From a bacterium (GTDB taxonomy: Bacteria; Bacillota_I; Bacilli_A; RFN20; CAG-826): 28,127 nt of DNA. The notes below the pieces were generated by a model. It was not told the origin of the DNA and made no database searches. It saw only the letters and a program-made list of their open reading frames with translations. Below are positions 8,332 to 15,483 of this stretch, one piece after another. The stretch spans positions 1 through 28,127 of the forward strand of contig SFUB01000006.1 of assembly GCA_004561785.1 (NCBI GenBank), in the 5' to 3' direction. Every line of letters begins with the position of its first letter. Position 1 is the stretch's first letter. The position numbers and the translations under genes were made by a program.

Positions 8332-9711
8332 TTAATAGTTCAGCAAATCGACGAGGACGGATTCCCCAGGCGCAAGGCTCAGGGGGAGCTGCTGGGAGAA
8401 GACTTCGCTTTTCTTCTCCTCGCGGTAGATATTGGCCCGCACTTCCGAGGAGAAATTGAGCGAGAGGTTCGCCCTTTCGGTCAGGGAGTTGTTGAAGACA
8501 TAATAGGCGCTCTTTCCTCCGTGATCATAGACTCCGATGAGAAGGTCAGACGAGGTAGACACAGAGGAAAGTTCGCGGCATGAGGTGACGAATTCCTCTT
8601 TCTGCGCCTCCGGGAAGGGGGAAGGGGTGTCCCCGAACTGCATCATCGCCACCCTGGATGAGACCATCAGAACCTCGTCCATCGAGGCGATTTGGGCGTT
8701 GATCTTTTGGAAGACGGGATAAAGCGAGGTTTTCCTTCCTTCCTTATCCACGAAGTTTCCTATCCAGCCGCTAGTTTCGGCAGGGGTCATGTAATTGAAA
8801 TACTGGATGCCTTTCGCCCCATAGACGAGGTTGCTTCCGACTTGCCAACGCAGATCGACTTCGTTTGGAAGGCGGGTCGCTCCGCCGTAGTAGCAGGCTT
8901 GGATGAAGGGCCAAAAGGGCACGCGGTATTTCTCGGCGAGGTTGCTGCAGAGGTAGAGCTGCCCGAAGTAATCCCCGCCGACGTTGGGGAAATCCCGGGT
9001 CATGCCGTAATAATCAAAACTCAGGACCTGAGGCTGAACGGTTTTGAGGTAATTCTCGACATAGGTCGGGTAATCTAATTCGCCTCCCGGTACGCCGGAG
9101 AGTTGTTCCCCCGTCGCGTAATTGGGGAAGAGATTTGCGTAATAGAGATATTTTGAATAATGGGTCCGGAACGCCTTTCTCCCCGGGACGAGGTTTTGGA
9201 AGCGGTTCGCCCCCGGCTCGTCGGATACGAGCGCCCCGCCGTAGGAGGAATAGGAGGCGAGCTCGCCAATCGCTTTCAAGAGCAATTCCGTCTCTTCGGA
9301 AAGAACGCCGATCCTTGAATCCCTCACCATATAGACGAGATCGTTGTCTTGGCAAAGTTGAAGCGCCTTCTTGACGTTGGCCAAGGAGCTCTCCGCGTTC
9401 TCGTAAAGCCCGTAAATCGCATTGAGCCCGCTTTCCTTGACCAGGGCGTATTGCTCTTGGTTCAAGTGATCGACCCCGCCGTAGCTCCAAGGGGCGCACC
9501 ACGCCGAGATCGGCATCGTGTAGCGGTCATGGGAGGGAAAATGATAGGCGAAGAGGTTCTTTTCCTCGTTCAGGGGCAATTTGTTTTCCTGGGAGGAAGA
9601 AGAAGGCTCTTGATTTTCGGAAAAGGCTTCCGAAGAAGAGGTCGGGCCATTCAGGGAGCAGGAAAGCAGCAAAAACGGCAAAGGCAGCAATAAGGGGATG
9701 TTTTTCTTCAT
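8332..9711 (-). CDS. Lipoprotein with TIM-barrel glycoside-hydrolase-like domain (paralogue B)
   Basis: This gene encodes 459 residues. A lipoprotein signal ends LLLSC with Cys18 as the lipidation site, followed by a Ser-rich linker to about residue 50. The folded part has the strand and motif order of a (beta/alpha)8 glycosidase: GLNAIYGLYE, then LVSDEPGA with Glu165 as a candidate acid/base, then YYANLFPNYA, then TVQPQVLSFDYYG at about 224-236, then IQYFNYMTP. The C-terminal 80 residues look like a small beta domain. The order matches the lipoprotein at 14122-15483 closely, so the two are paralogues. The family is one usually left as hypothetical or GH-like, and I cannot name a CAZy family. 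It overlaps the permease stop by ATGA, and AGGAGG lies 9 nt upstream. It may act on, or bind, glycans before uptake. Confidence 0.8.
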   Translation of the reverse strand: MKKNIPLLLPLPFLLLSCSLNGPTSSSEAFSENQEPSSSSQENKLPLNEEKNLFAYHFPSHDRYTMPISAWCAPWSYGGVDHLNQEQYALVKESGLNAIYGLYENAESSLANVKKALQLCQDNDLVYMVRDSRIGVLSEETELLLKAIGELASYSSYGGALVSDEPGANRFQNLVPGRKAFRTHYSKYLYYANLFPNYATGEQLSGVPGGELDYPTYVENYLKTVQPQVLSFDYYGMTRDFPNVGGDYFGQLYLCSNLAEKYRVPFWPFIQACYYGGATRLPNEVDLRWQVGSNLVYGAKGIQYFNYMTPAETSGWIGNFVDKEGRKTSLYPVFQKINAQIASMDEVLMVSSRVAMMQFGDTPSPFPEAQKEEFVTSCRELSSVSTSSDLLIGVYDHGGKSAYYVFNNSLTERANLSLNFSSEVRANIYREEKKSEVFSQQLPLSLAPGESVLVDLLNY

Positions 9712-10595
9712 CCTTTGAGGCCTCCTGTGGTGACATTGGACATGATTTGCTTCTGGAAGGCCACGAAGAGCAGGATGATCGGGGCCATCGAGAAGAGCAT
9801 CAAGGCGAACAAAGCCGGCCAGTTGGCGTCATATTCCATCTGGTTGACGAAGGATTGGAGCCCTACCGCCAAAGTCGGCTGCGTCTTCAGATAAAGGAAG
9901 GGGGTGTAGTAATCGTTCCAGAAGCCGATGAAATTGAGGATCGCCAAAGGGATCAAGGAAGGCAAGACCATCGGGATCATGACCTGCAGGAAGACCCTCA
10001 GCTCGCTCGCCCCATCGATATAGGCCGCCTCGGCGTAGCTCCAGGAGATGGAGCGGAAAGCCCCGTAGAGCAAAAGGAACTGGAAGCCGAACCCACCGGA
10101 ATAGAGCAAGACGATCGCCAACGGGTTATCGAAAAGCCCCAAATCGCCGATGAGCTTGTAGGTGGCCGAGGTCGTCCCGATCGTCGGGACCACCATCACC
10201 ATGACGGCGAGGATATAAAGGGCATTCCGCCCGAAGAAGCGGAATTTGGCGACAACGTAGGAAACGCAAGAGGCGGAAGCCAACGAAAGAACGGTGCCGA
10301 GGACGGAGAGGAGGAGGCTTCGCAAGGTCATCTCCCAGACGTTGCTGCCCATGATCCTCACGGAAAAGGCGGTTTTGATGTTCTTCCAGCCGTTTTGGAT
10401 GTCTTTCGGCCACGCCCAGACGCTTTCGAAGAACTCCGAATTGGTCTTGAAGGTGTTGATGGCCATCCAGACGAAAGGGAAAATGAGGCTCGCGGCGTAC
10501 AGCAAAAAGACCACGAACATGATTCCTTTGGCGACTTTGACCCCTGTTGGATCGGCGACCGCCTTGGCGTTTCTTCTTCCCCTTTTGATCTCCAT
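9708..10595 (-). CDS. Carbohydrate ABC transporter permease, MalG/UgpE-like
   Basis: This gene encodes 295 residues from the ATG at 10595, chosen because AAAGGA lies 6 nt upstream; the longer frame to 10646 would run through a strong hairpin. About six membrane helices are visible, beginning near residue 20 (GIMFVVFLLYAASLIFPFVW). The cytoplasmic EAA loop, which contacts the ATPase, is seen as EAAYIDGAS followed by VMIPMVLPSLIPLA. The C-terminal MSNVTTGGLKG is typical of the MalG branch of CUT1 permeases. It should pair with the MalF-like permease at 13172-14125 and the binding lipoprotein at 15480-16856, although a large surface-protein gene separates the two permease genes. Its stop overlaps the next lipoprotein start by ATGA. 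Confidence 0.93.
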   Translation of the reverse strand: MEIKRGRRNAKAVADPTGVKVAKGIMFVVFLLYAASLIFPFVWMAINTFKTNSEFFESVWAWPKDIQNGWKNIKTAFSVRIMGSNVWEMTLRSLLLSVLGTVLSLASASCVSYVVAKFRFFGRNALYILAVMVMVVPTIGTTSATYKLIGDLGLFDNPLAIVLLYSGGFGFQFLLLYGAFRSISWSYAEAAYIDGASELRVFLQVMIPMVLPSLIPLAILNFIGFWNDYYTPFLYLKTQPTLAVGLQSFVNQMEYDANWPALFALMLFSMAPIILLFVAFQKQIMSNVTTGGLKG

Positions 10596-10611
10596 GGTTT
10601 TCCTTTCCGCC

Positions 10612-10640
10612 CCTCCTCCCTCCGGTTCGGAGGGAGGAGG
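10612..10640 (-). other. Strong intercistronic RNA stem-loop without U-tract
   Basis: Arms at 10612-10623 and 10629-10640 pair perfectly over 12 bp (core CTCCTCCCTCC / GGAGGGAGGAG) around a 5-nt loop; a further G-C pair would leave a 3-nt loop. It lies between the stop of the 822-residue surface protein (10654) and the ribosome binding site of the MalG-like permease. No U-run follows on the minus strand, so it is unlikely to be a simple intrinsic terminator. A processing or mRNA-stability element that sets the ratio of surface protein to permease is plausible. Confidence 0.7.
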
Positions 10641-10653
10641 AGGCAACGAATTA

Positions 10654-13122
10654 CTACTTCTTGCGGCGCTTAAGGGCGAGGACGCTCACTCCGGCGAGGG
10701 CGGCCAAGGCCGCGACCGAAGTGCCGATGATCGCTCCGCCGCATCCGCCTTTGTTCCCCTTATCGGGCGCGGGGGTTTCAGAGCTAGACGGGGCAACGGA
10801 ACTAGAGGGCGTAACCGGTGCCTCGGAAGTCGAAGAAGGCTCTTTCGAAGAGGGCGCTTCCGAGGAAGGCTCTTCCGAAGCGATTTCTTCGGAGCTTGAG
10901 GGGATTTCCTTTTCCTTGATCGAGAGGGTCACCGTCTTGGCCTCGGAGTAGGATTCGGAATCGAAGGCTTTGTAGGTGAAGGTGACAACGCCATTTTTCG
11001 CCTCTTCTTTGGCCTCAAAGGAGAAGGTGCCGTCTTCGTGGAAGGAGAGGGTCCCCGCGGAGGAGGTGCCGTCTTCTACGAGTTCATAGGTCAAGAGCTC
11101 GCCTTCGTCTTCGTCGCTCGCCTCCACTTTCTGGGTTAAGGTCGTTCCCGCGTCGACCTCGAAGGAATAGTCCGATGCGACCGGGGCGACGTTGTTCTTC
11201 TGGCCGCCGTCGAGGTTCACGAGGTGGATGTCATCGAGCCAGAAGTTGCCTCCGGCGGTGCTGCAGAAGGAGAGGTATCCAGCGGTGTCCCAGTTATAGC
11301 GGGTCAAGATGGGGGCCCCTTCTTCTTTGTCCGGATGGGTGAGCCAAGTTTTGACGGTGCCGTCGATCGCTTGGATGTGGACCTTCATCATGACGCCTTT
11401 GTTGGCCTCGGAAAGCATGAGGGTGTCCGGCCCGCACCAGCCCCTGTCGCTCGCGGGCAGGGAATCGACGGTGTCGACATTGAAATAGATGAGATTGTTG
11501 GTGGGCAGGGCAAATCCTTCGTGGATCTCCTCGCGCCCCATGGAGACGCCGATCCAAGTGGAGGCTTGGGTGATGGCCCCGGTATCGTCATCCTCCTCAA
11601 ACTGTTGTTTGCGGCAGGTGAAGGTAAGGTCGAAGTTCGCGTATTTCTGCTTGGTGGAGAGCAAGGATCCATCCCCGGCGTTCTCGAAGCGGACCTGATG
11701 GTCGGAGGTGAGGTAGACGTGCCCCTCTTCTGCCACCCCTTCGTTATTGGAAGAGGCGACGTACCAATTGTGGTCGAAGCCTTTCTCAAAGGTCGGATGG
11801 AGGTCGCGCCCATTCTCCAAAACGCCGCGGAAGCTGGAAATCGACAGCTTTTGGATCTTGGCGACGCTTTCCCCTTCGCCGAAGGAGGCGATGGCGAGTT
11901 TCCCTTCGCCGAAGTCGCAAGGGTGGGTCAAGGATTTCCCGAGGCATTGCCCTTCGGCTTTGAATCCTTCCCCTTCTTTGGTGAGGCTAAGGCGCAGCTC
12001 GATCACACTGCCGTCTATCGAGGTCTCGGAAAGGGCGACGGATCCGACTTCTTCCCCATTTAAGGCAAGGACCATCTCCGGCCCGGCGGCCCCTTCGCGG
12101 ACTCCGAGGAAGATTTTTCCGTTCGGGGCGTCATTCTCTTGGATGCCTGCTCCGAGCCCCAAAGCCTTGGAGCCCAAGGAATCAATGGACAATTTCAAAG
12201 TGGCGTCGAACACTTTGGAGGAATTCTCGCTCAAGACATAGCTTTTCTTGGTGATGATCCCAGAGCCCGCGGCGGGAGAATCCATGACGAGGTATTTGGC
12301 GGGCGCGTTGATCTTGCAATGGGAGTTTGCAACCGCATAGCTCGGATCGTTCACGAAGGCGCACTCCTCGCTTTCGAAGCCCTCCTCGATCGAATAGCGG
12401 ATGTCGCTCAGCTCTTTGGAACTCGCGACGCCGACTTTGATGTTGTCTAGGCTCACATCGCCGGTCAGCCCGTTGCCCATGAACGAGACGTATCCGGATC
12501 CGACGTTTTTGAAGGCGCCGGCATTCCAATAGCAAATCTTGACGAAGGCGGAGGCGTCGGTCCCGTCGGCCCTGCCGAAGAGTTCCGCGGAACCGTCGGC
12601 ATGGAAAGCGAAACGGTAGTGGCCTTTGGCGGCGTATCCGTTGGTGCCGATCCAAAGGGTTTGCGTCCCCGTCATGTCGAAGGGGTTGCCCGAGCCGGCG
12701 GTCGTCACCATGTTGCCGGCCAGTTGCATCATCACCATGTCGCCCCAGCTTCCGTTAAAGGAGTCCGACCCCTTCCCGAGGCAAAGGTATCCGGCCCCCA
12801 GCTCGAGGGTCTGGAACTCAACGACCAAGGACTGGCCTTGACCGACCTCCACTTTCTCTTTGGTGCGGAAGAAGCCGACGTTGTAGTCAAAGCCTCCGAA
12901 GGTCACGGAGCCGCCTTTGTCGACGAAGTTGAACTTATTGCCTTCGTCGCCGACGACGTCGTATTTCTCCGCGGAGATCCCCTGGCCGAACTCATCGGTT
13001 TCGCTTCCCTCAAGGAAGGTCGCGGCGTGGGTGGGGAGGGCGTTCTGCGTGAGGGGAACGCTCAGGGCGAGGGCGCCAAGGCTCAGGGCCAAGGCTGGGA
13101 TGAGAAGTAATTTACCTTTCAT
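10654..13122 (-). CDS. Large cell-surface protein with repeated LamG-like domains, cadherin/Ig-like module and C-terminal CGG anchor
   Basis: This gene encodes 822 residues. A signal peptide (MKGKLLLIPALALSLGALAL..., likely cleavage near residue 34) precedes three consecutive beta-sandwich-like regions at about 36-235, 240-430 and 440-640. The first and third share phrases such as 'GYVSFMGN'/'GYLSFCST' followed by 'LDNIKV'/'LDDIHL', as expected of LamG/concanavalin-like repeats. A cadherin-like or Ig-like module (about 652-735, VEASDEDEGELLTYELVEDG... GTFSFEA) follows. Then come a long Ser/Glu/Pro linker, GGCGG with Cys794, a hydrophobic helix and KRRKK. No catalytic site is recognisable, so it probably binds glycans. 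AAAGGAG lies 8 nt before the ATG. It sits between the two permease genes, which argues that it works with the transporter. Confidence 0.82.
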   Translation of the reverse strand: MKGKLLLIPALALSLGALALSVPLTQNALPTHAATFLEGSETDEFGQGISAEKYDVVGDEGNKFNFVDKGGSVTFGGFDYNVGFFRTKEKVEVGQGQSLVVEFQTLELGAGYLCLGKGSDSFNGSWGDMVMMQLAGNMVTTAGSGNPFDMTGTQTLWIGTNGYAAKGHYRFAFHADGSAELFGRADGTDASAFVKICYWNAGAFKNVGSGYVSFMGNGLTGDVSLDNIKVGVASSKELSDIRYSIEEGFESEECAFVNDPSYAVANSHCKINAPAKYLVMDSPAAGSGIITKKSYVLSENSSKVFDATLKLSIDSLGSKALGLGAGIQENDAPNGKIFLGVREGAAGPEMVLALNGEEVGSVALSETSIDGSVIELRLSLTKEGEGFKAEGQCLGKSLTHPCDFGEGKLAIASFGEGESVAKIQKLSISSFRGVLENGRDLHPTFEKGFDHNWYVASSNNEGVAEEGHVYLTSDHQVRFENAGDGSLLSTKQKYANFDLTFTCRKQQFEEDDDTGAITQASTWIGVSMGREEIHEGFALPTNNLIYFNVDTVDSLPASDRGWCGPDTLMLSEANKGVMMKVHIQAIDGTVKTWLTHPDKEEGAPILTRYNWDTAGYLSFCSTAGGNFWLDDIHLVNLDGGQKNNVAPVASDYSFEVDAGTTLTQKVEASDEDEGELLTYELVEDGTSSAGTLSFHEDGTFSFEAKEEAKNGVVTFTYKAFDSESYSEAKTVTLSIKEKEIPSSSEEIASEEPSSEAPSSKEPSSTSEAPVTPSSSVAPSSSETPAPDKGNKGGCGGAIIGTSVAALAALAGVSVLALKRRKK

Positions 13123-13171
13123 GTGTTTGCACTCCTTTCGGTAAATTTAAATAGGGCGATTGCCCAATATA

Positions 13172-14125
13172 TCAATATTCGACGGCGGGGAAGAAGCGCT
13201 CCATGAGCCACTTAACCCCCTGGACGAGCGGAACCCCGATGAGGGTGAAGATCATCCCGACCGCGGAGGCCCGGTAAAGGGAATTCGCGTTGACGAGATT
13301 CATGATGTAGAGGGCGATCGTGGAGGAAAGCCCGTCATAAGGCCCGCCCCCGGTGAGGAGCATCGGCTGCAGGAACAGGGTGAAGATGACCCCGACCCCG
13401 GAGACGAATAAGGTCGTGATGGTCCCGGAAAGCATCGGAAGGACCACTTGGAAGAGCTCCCTCCACATGGGGATGCCGTCCATTTTCCCGGCTTCGAAGA
13501 TCTCGTTTGGGATGCGGTTGATGGCCCCGGAAAGCAAAACGACGTTATAGCCGATCCCGGCCCAAAGGCAATAGATGAGCACCATGGGCATGACGGTCGA
13601 TTTGTCGCCGAGCCAGCCGTTCGCGGGGATGAGTCCGCCAAGCCCAAGGGCTTTGAGGACCGAATTGACCGGGCCGAAGCTTGAATTGAGCATGAAGGAG
13701 AACGCCATGGTGAGGACCACGACCGAGATGATGTTCGGAAGGAAGAAGATCACGCGGAAGATCTTCGATCCGGGTACTTTCTTATGGAGGATATAGGCGC
13801 AGAAGACGGAGATGGGGAGCAAGACGAAGTTGTTGCTAAGAAACAGGTATATTGAATTCAGGATCGAATTTCGGAGCTCCGGCATGTCCGGGTTGGTCAA
13901 ACGGTTCCAGACCCAGGCGTAGTTGTCCCAGCCGACGAAGACCTCCCTCCCCAAACCGTAATCGAGCTTCTGGAAGGACATGATGACCGTATCCACGTTG
14001 ACATAGGCCCAGAAGACGAGGAACTGCAGCAAGGGATAGGCCACCATGGCGGCGATGAACAAGGCGCGCCCAAGAGGCATCCGTTTTTTCTTATGCAGTT
14101 TCAAAGGGGCGGAGGCGGAGCTCAT
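13172..14125 (-). CDS. Carbohydrate ABC transporter permease, MalF/UgpA-like
   Basis: This gene encodes 317 residues with about six membrane helices, the first at about residues 22-42 (LFIAAMVAYPLLQFLVFWAY). The EAA loop reads EAGKMDGIPMWRELFQVVLPML, the conserved site for coupling to the ATPase. The stretch FYxQPxxLTxGGPxxxT typical of the UgpA/MalF group is seen as TLFLQPMLLTGGGPYDGLSST. Its start overlaps the preceding stop by ATGA. Only a weak Shine-Dalgarno is visible, which fits translational coupling rather than independent initiation. Together with the MalG-like permease at 9708-10595 it should form the membrane channel of a CUT1 oligosaccharide importer. Confidence 0.94.
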   Translation of the reverse strand: MSSASAPLKLHKKKRMPLGRALFIAAMVAYPLLQFLVFWAYVNVDTVIMSFQKLDYGLGREVFVGWDNYAWVWNRLTNPDMPELRNSILNSIYLFLSNNFVLLPISVFCAYILHKKVPGSKIFRVIFFLPNIISVVVLTMAFSFMLNSSFGPVNSVLKALGLGGLIPANGWLGDKSTVMPMVLIYCLWAGIGYNVVLLSGAINRIPNEIFEAGKMDGIPMWRELFQVVLPMLSGTITTLFVSGVGVIFTLFLQPMLLTGGGPYDGLSSTIALYIMNLVNANSLYRASAVGMIFTLIGVPLVQGVKWLMERFFPAVEY

Positions 14126-15483
14126 TTTTTGAACGGGATGACGAAGATGCCATCTCCCTCATCCAAGGTGATCTCGAAGTTCGAGGAGGAAAGCTCCACC
14201 ACTTCCTTGGTTTGTCCGTGGTAGACCAAAGCCGAATCGGCGCCATTGAAACGAAGAGACACGACGTCTTTCTTAAGCAAGGAGGGATCGGAGAAGTTGG
14301 AGATGAGGAAGCCATCCCTGCCTTCGCCGTTCTTGAAGGCCCCGATGAGGGTATTCTGGGTGCAGGAAAGTTCGGAGATGGCATCGATTTTGTCCAAGGA
14401 AAGCCCGCACATCTCGATTTGTTTGACCTCGCCTTGGACCTCGCTCCCCTTCACCGGCATCGCGCCGACCCAAGAGAAATCCAAATAGGCTTCGTCGAGG
14501 TTCTTGAGCTCGGCGTTGACGGCTTTCACGTGGTTGTAGAGATCGGTCCTCTTCCCATCTTTGGTGATCATGGAAGGGCTGCCGACGTCGCCGAACTCAA
14601 GGGGCGTCCAATAGCAGAAATACTGGATGGAACGGCTCCCATAGGCGAGCTCGGTCATCACTTGGTGGCGGACTTCGGCCTCGTTGGGGACGCGGGTCGC
14701 GTTGTCGTAGCTCATGGCCTGGACGAAGGTATACATCGGGATCCCGGCTTCTTTGCATTTGTTGGCTACGATCTCGAGGTTATAGAGCACGTCGTCGGTG
14801 AGCTTTTTGTTCCCGTAGCCGTCCTCCATCATGGAATAGTGATCGAAGGAGACGAACTCCGGTTGGACGGTTTTGATATACTGATCGATGTATTCCTCAT
14901 AGGAAGAGGCTTGCAGCTGCGAGGTATTCGCGTAAGTCGGGAAGAGGTTGATGTAGAACTCCTTCCCGGGGTAGTCCTTTTGGAAAAGCTTCTTCAAACG
15001 CGCCAGACGGTCGAATTTCCGGGCGCCGGGCTCATCGGTGACGAGCCATCCTTTCAAAGCGGAGGCTCCATCGTAGCTTTTGGTGATCGCGTGGAGGTCG
15101 CCCTCCTCGAGCTCAAGCTCTTCCGGATCGAGGTCGAGGTTGTCACGAGCCAGATACTCGATGCCGGATTTCTCGGCGTATTCCAAAGCCGAGGCGATCG
15201 CGGGGCGGTTGGCGATCTCATAAAGCCCGTAGATGACGTTGATGCCGCTTTCCTCGATTTCGTCGTAGCGTTCCTGGGTGATGAAATTGGGGTTGCCTTT
15301 GTTGTTCCAGTTCGCCGAGGGCGGGGCCACCCAAGCCCCGATCCGGAGCACGTTCTCCCTTCCCTTATCGGAGAAGTCCGGTCGCCCGGAGACGACCTCG
15401 TAGGCATTGCCTTTGTTCACGTTGCATCCCATGAGGAAAATCCCGGTGCAGGTCAAGGCCAAGATCCTTTTGGCGCCGTTCAT
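14122..15483 (-). CDS. Lipoprotein with TIM-barrel glycoside-hydrolase-like domain (paralogue A)
   Basis: This gene encodes 453 residues. The lipobox is LMGC with Cys20 as the lipidated residue. Barrel motifs appear in the same order as in the lipoprotein at 8332-9711: GINVIYGLYE, GWLVTDEPGA with Glu151, FYINLFPTYA, IKTVQPEFVSFDHYS at about 203-217, and SIQYFCYWTP. Asp-Glu-Pro followed by a Ser-Phe-Asp-His-Tyr strand is a pattern I know from poorly characterised glycosidase-like lipoproteins of gut bacteria. Enzymatic activity is not proven, and it could instead be a binding protein built on a barrel. It lies directly between the binding lipoprotein and the MalF-like permease with ATGA overlaps on both sides, so its dose is tied to the transporter. 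Confidence 0.82.
   Translation of the reverse strand: MNGAKRILALTCTGIFLMGCNVNKGNAYEVVSGRPDFSDKGRENVLRIGAWVAPPSANWNNKGNPNFITQERYDEIEESGINVIYGLYEIANRPAIASALEYAEKSGIEYLARDNLDLDPEELELEEGDLHAITKSYDGASALKGWLVTDEPGARKFDRLARLKKLFQKDYPGKEFYINLFPTYANTSQLQASSYEEYIDQYIKTVQPEFVSFDHYSMMEDGYGNKKLTDDVLYNLEIVANKCKEAGIPMYTFVQAMSYDNATRVPNEAEVRHQVMTELAYGSRSIQYFCYWTPLEFGDVGSPSMITKDGKRTDLYNHVKAVNAELKNLDEAYLDFSWVGAMPVKGSEVQGEVKQIEMCGLSLDKIDAISELSCTQNTLIGAFKNGEGRDGFLISNFSDPSLLKKDVVSLRFNGADSALVYHGQTKEVVELSSSNFEITLDEGDGIFVIPFKK

Noticed and set aside
13141..13165. Small GGGC/GCCC hairpin between the MalF-like permease and the 822-aa protein
   Set aside because: Only four base pairs and no T-run; it is too weak to support as a terminator or processing site.
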